From Hoeflea_A sp963921345 (GTDB lineage Bacteria; Pseudomonadota; Alphaproteobacteria; Rhizobiales; Rhizobiaceae): DNA of 64,000 bases. The translations under genes and the position numbers were made by a program. The stretch covers positions 3,720,001 through 3,784,000 of the forward strand of contig CAWUFE020000007.1 of the NCBI GenBank assembly GCA_963921345.3, written 5' to 3'. Positions 10,255 through 18,437 of this stretch are shown piece by piece; the first letter of the stretch is position 1; the number at the start of each line of letters is the position of its first letter. The notes below the pieces were generated by a model that had not been told where the DNA came from, searched no databases, and saw only the letters and a list, made by a program, of their open reading frames with translations.

Positions 10255-11067
10255 TTAGAATTTGAGATTGCAGTCGGATGTGGCGACGAGCATGCGCTGG
10301 TAGTAGACCGGCCGGCTGTCACTCGACCATGTTCGGGCGTGGATTTCGTAATAGGTCCCGCCCGAGGTCAGTTCGAACGTCCGCTTGATGGCGGGATCGG
10401 GCGTTACCGTCGTGACCACATGTTCGCGCGCTGTGATCCTGAGGTTGAGATGGACCTCGAGAAACGGCCGGATGTTGATCATCAGCAATTCGCTGATGTC
10501 GATATCGGCCAGCCCGGGCGCCATGGAACAGGGGATGTACATGTCTGCACCCGTGCGGGTGCCGTCGCGCATGCCGAGCTGCCTGACGATGCGATGGCAG
10601 GCCTGGCCGGCGCCCAGGTGATCCGACCAGAACCCGTCTTCGGAAACCGTCTCCAGTTGCACCGTCTCTTCGCCGATGCGCATCGGTAGCTGGCTGTCCT
10701 TCGACAGGTAGCGAAAGTGCCAGACCGTATCCGTCAACGGTTCATGCGCGGTGACACGCGTGCCGTCGCCACGGCGGCGAATGATGAGACCGACGTCGCG
10801 CAACTGCTGCAGCGCGGCCTGGACGGTTCCGAGGCTGACATTGAGGATCTTCGTCAGCGCCAGTTCGGACGGAAGATAATCGCCGGGCTTGATCGTGTTC
10901 GACTGGATCGCATTGGAGATCGCCAGCCGGACGGCCGTGCGCTTGGTGCATTTCTGGGCGGCCTGAACGGCCTGCATTTCCGCCGCCAGGGCCTTGCAAA
11001 CCGCCATTTCGGCGGTATCGGTCTGGCTCGCCGGATTGACCGTGTCGATTATCTCAGCCGTTCGCAT
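10255..11067 (-). CDS. GntR-family transcriptional regulator (UTRA-type effector domain)
   Basis: 270 residues. The winged helix-turn-helix lies at about 45-105, with YLPSELALTKILNVSLGTVQAALQ as the recognition region. It is followed by a ligand-binding domain typical of the HutC/UTRA subgroup. A roughly 40-residue Ala/Gln-rich extension precedes the DNA-binding domain. The ATG at 11067 lies inside the last codons of the TctA gene (overlap about 14 bases), so it is cotranscribed with the transporter. It probably controls the transporter and the divergent DUF3604 gene through the palindrome at 14090-14105; that link is inferred. Confidence 0.87.
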   Translation of the reverse strand: MRTAEIIDTVNPASQTDTAEMAVCKALAAEMQAVQAAQKCTKRTAVRLAISNAIQSNTIKPGDYLPSELALTKILNVSLGTVQAALQQLRDVGLIIRRRGDGTRVTAHEPLTDTVWHFRYLSKDSQLPMRIGEETVQLETVSEDGFWSDHLGAGQACHRIVRQLGMRDGTRTGADMYIPCSMAPGLADIDISELLMINIRPFLEVHLNLRITAREHVVTTVTPDPAIKRTFELTSGGTYYEIHARTWSSDSRPVYYQRMLVATSDCNLKF

Positions 11068-12553
11068 TCTTGCTCTCTTGCCAGGCGGACCGGACCAGCA
11101 GGATTGCCGTCAGCCCGAAGAACGCAATGGCGATCGGGCTTTCCAGTATGACGCCGATATCCGACTTATAGAGCAAAAGCGACTGGCGCAGGGATGTTTC
11201 GAACATGCCGCCGAGGATGAAGCCGATGACCATGCAGACCACCGAAAAACCGCTGCGGCGCATGGCCAGCCCGACCGCGCCGAAAGCCAGCATGACGGCA
11301 ACGTCGAACATCGACTGACCGGGAAGATAGACGCCGACCATGCACAGGATGACGACCGCCGGCAGGATCAGCCCGCGCGGCGCCTTGGAGATGGTTGCCC
11401 AGACCGGGATGCCAAACCGGCCGATCACCAGGTGAATGCCATTGGCCATCAGCATGCTGGCGAACAGGGAGTAGATCAGGTCGCCATGCATGGTCATCAT
11501 GAACGGACCCGGCACGATGCCGTGGATGATGAAGGCGCTGATGAGCAGGGCCGCGGCGATGTTGCCGGGAATGCCTAGCGCGATGGTCGGAACCAGATTG
11601 GCGCCGACCACGGCGCTGTTGGCGGCCTCGGTCGCGACGATCCCTTCCGGATTGCCCTGGCCGAAAGTCTCGGGCTTACGCGATGCGCGGCGGGCGGCAC
11701 CGTAGCTGAGGAACGCTGCAAGCGTGACGCCGAGACCCGGCAGCATTCCGACCCCGGAACCGATCAGCGCGCCGCGAATGATGGTTCGCCAGTGGCTGAA
11801 GAACTCGGCCACCGGAAGCGCAGAACTGATGTTCTTCGCCGCACCGTCCTCCTCCGCCGACCGCTCGCCGCCGGACCGCCACAGGTCGAAAATCTGCTCC
11901 AGCACAGAAGCCAACGCCAGCGATCCGACCGCGATTGCGGTCAGCGGCAGGCCGTCGAACAGATTGACATTGTCGAAGGTCATGCGAGCCGAACTGTCCA
12001 TCGGATCGAGGCCGATGGTCGACAGGAACACGCCCAGCAGGATCGCCGCCAGCCCCTTGATCATCGAACCGCCAGAGATTCCTGCCAGCAGCGCGAAGGC
12101 GAAGACCAGCACGGCGGTAAACTCCAGTGGACCGAACTGCAGGGCGATCGCCGCGACCGGAACCACCAGAACGATCAGCAGCATGTCGGAGATCGTATCG
12201 CCGGTGACCGACGAATAGAGCGCGTATTTCATGGCGCGCTGGGATTCGCCGCGCTTCGCCATGGGGTGCCCGTCGAGCGCCGTGGCCGCAGCCTCCGGCG
12301 TGCCGGGACTGTTGAGCAGAATCGCCGGTATGGCGCCGCCGGAAGTCCCGCCCTTGTTGACGCCGACCAGAAAGGCGATCGCCGAAAGCGGCGACATGTA
12401 GTAGCTGATCGGCACCAGCACCGCCAGCGCCGTCACGCTGCCGAGCCCGGGAATCGCGCCGATGACGATTCCGAGCGTGATGCCGGCGGCGATGAACAGC
12501 AAATTGGTCAGCGTGAAGGCGGCGCCGAAGCCGGCGATCAACTGGTCAATCAT
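11054..12553 (-). CDS. tctA: Tripartite tricarboxylate transporter large permease (TctA family)
   Basis: 499-residue polytopic membrane protein of the TctA family with about 12 membrane segments. The family signatures are visible: GIVIGAIPGLGSVTALAVLVP near residue 28 and GIPGNIAAALLISAFIIHGIVPGP near 340. Early loop sequences such as GGTSGGAIPAILLNSPGTPEAAAT are the strongly conserved TctA substrate region. It works with TctB and TctC to import carboxylate-type substrates using an ion gradient. Gene order TctC-TctB-TctA is standard, with short spacers of 18 bases or less. Confidence 0.94.
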   Translation of the reverse strand: MIDQLIAGFGAAFTLTNLLFIAAGITLGIVIGAIPGLGSVTALAVLVPISYYMSPLSAIAFLVGVNKGGTSGGAIPAILLNSPGTPEAAATALDGHPMAKRGESQRAMKYALYSSVTGDTISDMLLIVLVVPVAAIALQFGPLEFTAVLVFAFALLAGISGGSMIKGLAAILLGVFLSTIGLDPMDSSARMTFDNVNLFDGLPLTAIAVGSLALASVLEQIFDLWRSGGERSAEEDGAAKNISSALPVAEFFSHWRTIIRGALIGSGVGMLPGLGVTLAAFLSYGAARRASRKPETFGQGNPEGIVATEAANSAVVGANLVPTIALGIPGNIAAALLISAFIIHGIVPGPFMMTMHGDLIYSLFASMLMANGIHLVIGRFGIPVWATISKAPRGLILPAVVILCMVGVYLPGQSMFDVAVMLAFGAVGLAMRRSGFSVVCMVIGFILGGMFETSLRQSLLLYKSDIGVILESPIAIAFFGLTAILLVRSAWQESKNANG

Positions 12554-12571
12554 GGGTCTTCCCCGCCCGGC

Positions 12572-13066
12572 TCATGGAAGATCGACCTGGAAGACGAACC
12601 AGGCCAGCTGATCGATGGCGATCGGCAAGACGATCGCCAGACCGACGATGGCGAAAATGTTGCGATAGCGGCAGGCAACCGCGCCCGCGACCAGGATGGC
12701 CGCCGCGGTCGGCATGTAGCCGATGGCGGTCATGCCATACCAGGCGAGCAATGCCGCCACCGCCCAGGCGGCCGTCTGAAGCACGATCGGCCGTCCGGCC
12801 GACAGACCGCCGAGCCGACCCTGTTGGCGATCGATGCGCGGGATCCGCGTTGCCACCAGAGCCAGAGACAGAGCAAGCACCAGCCAGGCCGTCAGGTTGG
12901 GAAAAAACGCCGGCGAAATGTCGTGTTCGCTAACGCTGGTCCCGACGTGATTGGGGATGATCCATGCCAGACAGACGATCGAAGCCGCGGCCAGAACCAG
13001 TCCGGCCGCGATATCGACGGCTGCCCGCTCGGACCCCTGATCGGGTGTTTGGGCGTCGGCCATCAC
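12572..13066 (-). CDS. tctB: Tripartite tricarboxylate transporter small permease (TctB family)
   Basis: 164 residues with four predicted membrane helices: AAVDIAAGLVLAAASIVCL, FFPNLTAWLVLALSLAL, the region after PIVLQTAAWAVAALLAWYG, and the C-terminal AIVGLAIVLPIAID segment. Sequence conservation is low in this family, so the assignment rests mostly on size, topology and position between tctC and tctA. Translation could start at GTG 13066 or ATG 13063. Seven bases separate it from tctC. Confidence 0.88.
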   Translation of the reverse strand: MMADAQTPDQGSERAAVDIAAGLVLAAASIVCLAWIIPNHVGTSVSEHDISPAFFPNLTAWLVLALSLALVATRIPRIDRQQGRLGGLSAGRPIVLQTAAWAVAALLAWYGMTAIGYMPTAAAILVAGAVACRYRNIFAIVGLAIVLPIAIDQLAWFVFQVDLP

Positions 13067-13073
13067 AAGCTGC

Positions 13074-14024
13074 TTAGTTGGTTGCGTTGATGACCTGTTT
13101 CAGCCCGGTGACCGTATCGGAGATGTCCTGGGTCAGCTTTTCCGAGCCGACGAACATCACCGGAAACTTGAGCTTCTCCGACACCAGTTCGCCGAATTCC
13201 GGATCCTTGGTGGCGGTTTCCATGGCGCCCTCGAGCTTGGCGATCACATCGGCCGGCGTGCCCTTGGGCACGACGATGACGGCCTGGCTCGGCATCGAGA
13301 CATTGTACTTTTCCTGGATCGACATGATGTCTGGCGATGCCAGCAGCCGGCCGGCATTCATCGACGCCAGCACCTTCATCTTGTCGCCATAGCGATTGTG
13401 GATGCCGCCGCTCCAGGCGAAGTCGACCTTGCCGCCGAGCAGGAACGGAACCATTTCGCCGCCGCCCTTGGTCGGAATGCCGGTCCATTTCACGCCCTCG
13501 GTGTTGCCGATGAAATTGATGTATTGCCGCGACATGGCGCTCTGGTCGGCGTAGTTGAGCGAATTCGACTTGGCGTATTCGATCAGCTCCTCGAGCGTGT
13601 CGAACGGCGCATCGGCCTTGGCCACGATGGCCTGCTGAAACTCGGTGATCTGGCCGACATAGTCGAAGCTGTCGAGATCGTATTCGACGTTCTGGGTCAG
13701 CGGCGGCCACAGCAGCGAGGTGGAGGCGGCAAGCAGCAGGGTGTAGCCGTCGGGCGCTGCCTTCGCCACTTCGGTCGAGCCGACCGCGCCGCCGGCGCCC
13801 GGACGCGTCTTGACGATGACTTTCTGGCCCAGTGCCTCGCCCAGCGCGACCGAGTAGACCCGTGCCATGGTCTCGGTGCTGCCGCCGGCCTTGTACGGAA
13901 TGACCAAGGTCACCGGCTTTTCAGGATATTCGGCCCGCGCCTCCAGGCTCCAGAGACCCGAAACGCCCAGCCCCAGTGCTGCGATCGCGGTGACGAAATG
14001 CCGTCGTGCAATGTTGGATTTCAC
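13074..14024 (-). CDS. tctC: Tripartite tricarboxylate transporter substrate-binding protein (TctC/Bug family)
   Basis: 316 residues. A signal peptide of about 31 residues with an R-R pair (ARRHFVTAIAALGLGVSG) precedes the mature Bug fold starting EYPEKPVTLVIPYKAGGSTE. Hallmarks are PYKAGGSTETMAR, KTRPGAGGAVGS and AAPDGYTLLL, which form the carboxylate-gripping loops in this family. First gene of the operon, starting 123 bases from the divergent DUF3604 gene. Family members bind aromatic, di- and tricarboxylates and similar acids; the ligand here is unknown. Confidence 0.94.
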   Translation of the reverse strand: MKSNIARRHFVTAIAALGLGVSGLWSLEARAEYPEKPVTLVIPYKAGGSTETMARVYSVALGEALGQKVIVKTRPGAGGAVGSTEVAKAAPDGYTLLLAASTSLLWPPLTQNVEYDLDSFDYVGQITEFQQAIVAKADAPFDTLEELIEYAKSNSLNYADQSAMSRQYINFIGNTEGVKWTGIPTKGGGEMVPFLLGGKVDFAWSGGIHNRYGDKMKVLASMNAGRLLASPDIMSIQEKYNVSMPSQAVIVVPKGTPADVIAKLEGAMETATKDPEFGELVSEKLKFPVMFVGSEKLTQDISDTVTGLKQVINATN

Positions 14025-14089
14025 GGTTTCCTCCCAAGTTGCGCTGCAACCGGACCGGGTTCGGCCGGTTCCAGCAAATCCCGATTTAC

Positions 14090-14105
14090 AAAACTATATA
14101 GTTTT
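14090..14105. promoter_or_regulatory. Perfect 16-bp palindrome, candidate GntR operator
   Basis: AAAACTATATAGTTTT is a perfect inverted repeat centred between the divergent tctC (start 14024) and DUF3604 (start 14148) genes. It stands out as AT-rich in a GC-rich window and sits 42 bases before the DUF3604 start codon. A second, imperfect GC-rich dyad (AACCGG...CCGGTT) lies at 14048-14070. The GntR regulator in the same operon is the obvious candidate to bind here, but no binding evidence exists. Confidence 0.6.
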
Positions 14106-14147
14106 AATAGGCTTGTCGAGTCCGTAACATCCGTGGGAACCTCACTT

Positions 14148-16454
14148 ATGAAAAAACAAGGCCCGTACGGCGCTGTCAGGCGCGATCTGGTTGGCGACAA
14201 CGGCCCGTCGGTCATGCCAGGAGAGGATCCGGCGATCTACGGATCGGCGACGCTCGCTCCCCTCACCCCGGTCGAGGCGCGCAGCTTCCATTCGCTCAAG
14301 CTGGTCTATGTCGTCGGCCAGCTCGGCCTCGACGACACCGGCGCGATCCGCATCGCCTGGCGCATGGTCAGCGATTCCGGCAGGCCGCAGATGACCGATC
14401 CGATCGCCGCCAACTACGTTACGGCGACAAGCAACGGCGAAGGCCGTCTGGAGCTCAAATACGACCCGCATGGCGGGCAGCGTCCATGGAGCGAGACCCT
14501 GACCGTCTACCAGCGCGGCGGCTATTTGCGCGAAGGCGACGAGATCACCGTGATCTTCGGCGACACGTCGAAGGGTTCGCCGGGCATGCTGGCGCAGACC
14601 TTTGCCGAAGGCGGCCGCGAGTTCCGCATCATGGCCGACGTCCAGGCCACCGGCAATTTCGTCGAACTGCCCGACACGCAGCTGGCGGTGCCGATCGTCG
14701 CCGGGCCGGCGCAAAGCTGGCACGGGGTGCTGCCGAGCCTGCGCAGGCCGGGCGAGACGTTTCATTTCGGCATCAAGGCCGAGGACAAATGGGGCAATCC
14801 GACCGCGCAGGCCAGAGCCAGGCTGACACTGCACCCGTCGCTACCCGTCGTGGGGCTGCCGGAGGCGCTGGACTACGCGCCGGAAGACCGGTCGCTGACC
14901 CTGGAAGACCTTCGCGTCATGGAGCCCGGCGTGCTGAGGATCGGCATCGCCATCGATGGCCAGACGGTGGCCGAGGCCGGCCCTCTGGTGGTTCGAGACG
15001 GCAGTGTCGCCGGCTTCTGGGGCGACCTGCACGGCCAGACCGGGGAGACCGTCGGCACCAACACGATCGAGAGCTACCTGGACTTCGCCCGCAACAAGGC
15101 GTTCCTTGACGTCACCAGCCACCAGGCCAACGACTTCCAGATCACCCCCGGCTTCTGGCAACACCTGAATGTCCTTACCGCGGACTATGACGATCCGGGC
15201 CGGTTTACTGTTTTCCCCGGCTACGAATGGTCGGGCAACACGGCCATCGGCGGCGACCACAACGTGTTCTTCCGCCAGGAAGGCCGTACCATCCGCCGCT
15301 GCTCGCATGCGCTGCTCGAAGACCGCACCGAAATCGAAACCGATGCCCACACGCTGAGCGATCTGTTTCGGGCCTTCCGGGAGACCAGCGAAGACGTGGT
15401 GGTCTATGCCCATGTCGGCGGCCGCTACGCCAACATCCACTACGATCACGACCCGCTGATCGAGACGGCGGTCGAGGTCCATTCCGCCTGGGGCACCTTC
15501 GAATGGGTGCTGACGGACGGCTTCGAACTGGGCCGCCGGGTCGGCGTCGTCTGCAACAGCGACGGCCACAAGGGGCGGCCGGGAGCAAGCTATCCTGGGG
15601 ATTCGGTTTTCGGCGCCTATGGCGGGCTGACCTGTTTCCTGACCGACCGCAACGACCGCGATTCCATCTTCGAGGCGCAGAGACGACGCCACCATTACGG
15701 CACCACCGGGTGCCGCATGCACGTGGATGTGCGCGTCGACCTTCCTGAAATGGCAACGCTCTACGAGCGCAATCCCGACGCGGCTCCGGACACGGCCACC
15801 CATTCGGTCGACTCCGTCATAATGGGCGACATCGTCAGAACGGATTCGTCGCAGGTCGAACTGGCGGTGGAGATCTGTGCCCATGCCGGGATCGAACGGG
15901 TCGAAATCCGCAACGGCATCGAGGTTCTGGAGACGATCCGGCCCTATTCGCAAGCCAATCTCGGCAACCGCATCCGCGTGCTGTGGAGCGGCGCCGAATA
16001 TCGCGGCCGCGGCCGCAACACCAACTGGAGCGGCCGGGCGCAGTTTTCCGGCACCACCATTTCCCGATTCGGCACAATCAACAAATGGAACCCGGACCTG
16101 CTGTTCGAGCAGCGCGGCTCCGACACCGTGATCTGGAAGGCGGTGACCACCGGCAACTTCATGGGCTTCGACGCCTGGCTGAGCCGCGAAGGCGGCCACC
16201 TCCTCGTCACCACCAACCATGGCGATCTCGACCTCGATCTCGGCGCGGTCGGGCTGGAAGACGAGATCCGCGAAGCCGGCGGGCTGGAACGCAGGATCCG
16301 TGTTTTCCGGCTGCCCGAACAACGGCTGGACCGGGAGCTGGCGTTCCGGCGCACCATCGGACTGAAGCCGAATGGCGACAATCCGATCTGGATCTGCGTG
16401 ACCACCGAAGACGGTTTCCAGGCCTGGTCGAGCCCGGTTTACCTGTTCCGCTGA
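14148..16454 (+). CDS. DUF3604 family protein (PHP-like metal-dependent hydrolase)
   Basis: 768 residues. The N-terminal 270 or so are beta-rich. The DUF3604 core follows, with PHP-like metal-binding motifs: GDLHGQTGET near residue 290, HNVFF after GGDH, YAHVGGRYAN, VEVHSAWGTFEW and CNSDGHKGRPG. A C-terminal beta region closes the protein. No signal peptide is visible. The ATG at 14148 follows GTGGGAAC; the frame is open far upstream but only antisense to tctC. It diverges from the transporter operon and probably acts on the imported compound. DUF3604 proteins have no firmly established general reaction, so the substrate remains open. Confidence 0.88.
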   Translation: MKKQGPYGAVRRDLVGDNGPSVMPGEDPAIYGSATLAPLTPVEARSFHSLKLVYVVGQLGLDDTGAIRIAWRMVSDSGRPQMTDPIAANYVTATSNGEGRLELKYDPHGGQRPWSETLTVYQRGGYLREGDEITVIFGDTSKGSPGMLAQTFAEGGREFRIMADVQATGNFVELPDTQLAVPIVAGPAQSWHGVLPSLRRPGETFHFGIKAEDKWGNPTAQARARLTLHPSLPVVGLPEALDYAPEDRSLTLEDLRVMEPGVLRIGIAIDGQTVAEAGPLVVRDGSVAGFWGDLHGQTGETVGTNTIESYLDFARNKAFLDVTSHQANDFQITPGFWQHLNVLTADYDDPGRFTVFPGYEWSGNTAIGGDHNVFFRQEGRTIRRCSHALLEDRTEIETDAHTLSDLFRAFRETSEDVVVYAHVGGRYANIHYDHDPLIETAVEVHSAWGTFEWVLTDGFELGRRVGVVCNSDGHKGRPGASYPGDSVFGAYGGLTCFLTDRNDRDSIFEAQRRRHHYGTTGCRMHVDVRVDLPEMATLYERNPDAAPDTATHSVDSVIMGDIVRTDSSQVELAVEICAHAGIERVEIRNGIEVLETIRPYSQANLGNRIRVLWSGAEYRGRGRNTNWSGRAQFSGTTISRFGTINKWNPDLLFEQRGSDTVIWKAVTTGNFMGFDAWLSREGGHLLVTTNHGDLDLDLGAVGLEDEIREAGGLERRIRVFRLPEQRLDRELAFRRTIGLKPNGDNPIWICVTTEDGFQAWSSPVYLFR

Positions 16455-16482
16455 GCCGGCGAATGCTGCTAAGCTTCGCGCC

Positions 16483-17571
16483 ATGGACGCGGCAGCAGCA
16501 ATCACATCCGTTCTGGACGAGGTGACGATCAAGTCGCGACCGCAGGATTTCTGTGTCACCGAGGCGGTGGCGCTCGGACCCTCGCTGACGGGCAGCCGAC
16601 GCAACCCCGGATACCGCTATGTCCGGCTGCGCAAATCCGGCTACACCACATTCCAGTCGATCGAAGCCGCTGCCGCGTTTTTCGGCCTCGAACCGGGCCA
16701 GGTGACCTATTGCGGCTTGAAGGATGAGGATGCCGTCACCGATCAGATGATCGCCTTTCCCGGCGCCACGATCCTGAAGCAGCTGCCGGCATTCAACCGC
16801 ACCTACGCATCCGGCGAACGGTTCATGCAACTGGTTCCCTACGGCCGCTATCCTGACCCCCTGACCGTCGGCGGACTGGCCGGCAACGCCTTTCGCATCC
16901 GCATCCGCGGAATGCGGCCTGAGCTCGCAGCCAGCCTGGGCAAATCGGGCCAGGCGCATCCGATTTCGGTCGTCAACTTCTACGACACCCAGCGCTTCGG
17001 CGTCCCCGGCGGGCCGAAAACGACCCACGCCATCGGCGCCGCCCTGCTGGCCGACGACCACGACGCGGCTTTCGGGCTTCTGAAGAAAGCGAAAACGCCC
17101 GAGTCCGAAAAGGCGCGGAACTGGCCTGGCACGCCGCAGACTTTTTTCGGCGAGCTGGAACCCCGCGTTACCGCTTTCTTCATGTCGGCCGACAGCTCGT
17201 TCACATGGAACAGAACCGTCAACCGGATGCTGGAAGAGCGCCTGCAGCCGGAGCGCCGGGTTAGCTACGTCCGAGACGGCTTCGATTTTGTCACCGCAAT
17301 GTCTCCCGAAAACCTGACCGAGGCCCTGTCGCGGACCGCGACCGTCGAATACCGGCGCTACCGGCCGGAGGCCGGCGGCTTCACTTCGACAGCTGTCGCC
17401 CGGCCGACCCTGATCCACACGGTCGTCGCCGTCGACGGCATCGAACCCGATGAAACGCATACGGACCGGACAAGCGCGGTCGTTTCCTTCTTCCTTCCCT
17501 CCGGCGCCTACGCGACCAATGTGATCAATCAGCTGTTGTTGTTCTTCTCCGGTGATGCTCGACGAGCCTGA
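16483..17571 (+). CDS. truD: TruD-family tRNA pseudouridine synthase
   Basis: 362 residues. The TruD catalytic motif is YCGLKDEDAVTDQ (near residue 77), containing the catalytic Asp in GxKD. The second TruD motif NFYDTQRFG (about 166-174) and the C-terminal FFLPSGAYATNVINQLL are also present. E. coli TruD makes pseudouridine 13 in tRNA-Glu and is of similar length. It starts 28 bases after the DUF3604 gene in the same direction, so they may share a transcript. The neighbourhood gives no other RNA-modification gene. The RNA target could differ from the E. coli one. Confidence 0.85.
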   Translation: MDAAAAITSVLDEVTIKSRPQDFCVTEAVALGPSLTGSRRNPGYRYVRLRKSGYTTFQSIEAAAAFFGLEPGQVTYCGLKDEDAVTDQMIAFPGATILKQLPAFNRTYASGERFMQLVPYGRYPDPLTVGGLAGNAFRIRIRGMRPELAASLGKSGQAHPISVVNFYDTQRFGVPGGPKTTHAIGAALLADDHDAAFGLLKKAKTPESEKARNWPGTPQTFFGELEPRVTAFFMSADSSFTWNRTVNRMLEERLQPERRVSYVRDGFDFVTAMSPENLTEALSRTATVEYRRYRPEAGGFTSTAVARPTLIHTVVAVDGIEPDETHTDRTSAVVSFFLPSGAYATNVINQLLLFFSGDARRA

Positions 17572-17580
17572 AGCATGCGC

Positions 17581-17928
17581 TCAGGGCTTGCTGCCACCCT
17601 CTCGCCCAAGCGGGATCTCCCTTTTCTTCTCCTGACGCGCGCGTTCATAATAGGCGATGCAACTGTCGAGCTGGTCGCGCACCCGTTCGGCCGTTTCCAG
17701 GTCGAAGTTGATGAAGTAATTTTCCGCACCGTCCATCCCACCGTAGTAGTCCGCTCTGAACTTGAGCGAGAAGAAGAAGATCTCGTCGTCCAGGCCCTTT
17801 TTGACACGCCACTGAAAATGGGAATGGGACGACTGTCCCGAAAGGACCGGCGTACTGAAAAGCACCGGACCCATGGACATGTTGACGGTCTTCGACCGCG
17901 ACATCAGTCTTTTGAGATGCTTGAACAT
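17581..17928 (-). CDS. Hypothetical protein
   Basis: 115 residues, no family recognised. The sequence is soluble in character, with a basic N-terminus (MFKHLKRLMSRSK), aromatic strands (HFQWRVKKG, IFFFSLKFRADYYGG) and a charged C-terminal helix (ARQEKKREIPLGREGG). The ATG at 17928 is preferred: GGAG lies ten bases upstream, whereas for the ATG at 17937 the same element is too close. It converges with the truD gene, with 9 bases between the stops. The function is unknown. Confidence 0.6.
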   Translation of the reverse strand: MFKHLKRLMSRSKTVNMSMGPVLFSTPVLSGQSSHSHFQWRVKKGLDDEIFFFSLKFRADYYGGMDGAENYFINFDLETAERVRDQLDSCIAYYERARQEKKREIPLGREGGSKP

Positions 17929-18129
17929 GGACGCCATTCTCCTTGCCGCCAATGTTAGCGAGCAACAGCACAGGTACAACCTGATAGTGCGCAGTGACTG
18001 TTTTGCCGATGCGGTCGGCGCGGAAAAAAGCCCGTGGATTTGATCCAGATCATGGGAAGATCCGGACTTCTCCAGCACATAGATTCGGTTACGCGTGCGC
18101 CACGCGCCCCTTCAATAGAGGACTAAAAC

Positions 18130-18390
18130 ATGGTCAAAATCGACAACTTCGCGCGTCATTCCGAACTGCTTCAGACAATGGCCTCGACGCTGGGGGCCGA
18201 TCTCGGTCAGGCGGTGCTGACGGACCGGCTGGGACATTTCCCGTTCCCGGACATGGTGTACCGGTGCAGCAAGTGCCCCAAGGTCGAAACCTGCGAGAGC
18301 TGGCTGCGAGACCATGCATCCGGAGCAACAGAGACGCCGGACTATTGCCGCAACAAGCATCTGCTCGAGGGACTGCGTGAAGACGCCTGA
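18130..18390 (+). CDS. Small DUF6455-like cysteine-containing protein
   Basis: 86 residues. The C-terminal half carries four cysteines in a compact pattern (YRCSKCPKVETCESWL, then PDYCRNKHLL). This is characteristic of a small family found in alphaproteobacteria that I recall as DUF6455; the pattern suggests metal binding or redox chemistry. The function is unknown. An isolated gene, it is followed by a short C/G-rich hairpin (CCCC-GTC-GGGG, 18396-18406) that may be a weak terminator shared with the convergent lipase gene. Confidence 0.75.
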   Translation: MVKIDNFARHSELLQTMASTLGADLGQAVLTDRLGHFPFPDMVYRCSKCPKVETCESWLRDHASGATETPDYCRNKHLLEGLREDA

Positions 18391-18437
18391 ACACCCCGTC
18401 GGGGCGGTGCAATCCGCCAGGGTCGCTCCAGGCGCCT

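Noticed and set aside
13398..14147. 250-codon upstream extension of the DUF3604 frame
   Set aside because: The extension is antisense to tctC and has no protein-like family features. The ATG at 14148 has a ribosome site and follows the divergent promoter.
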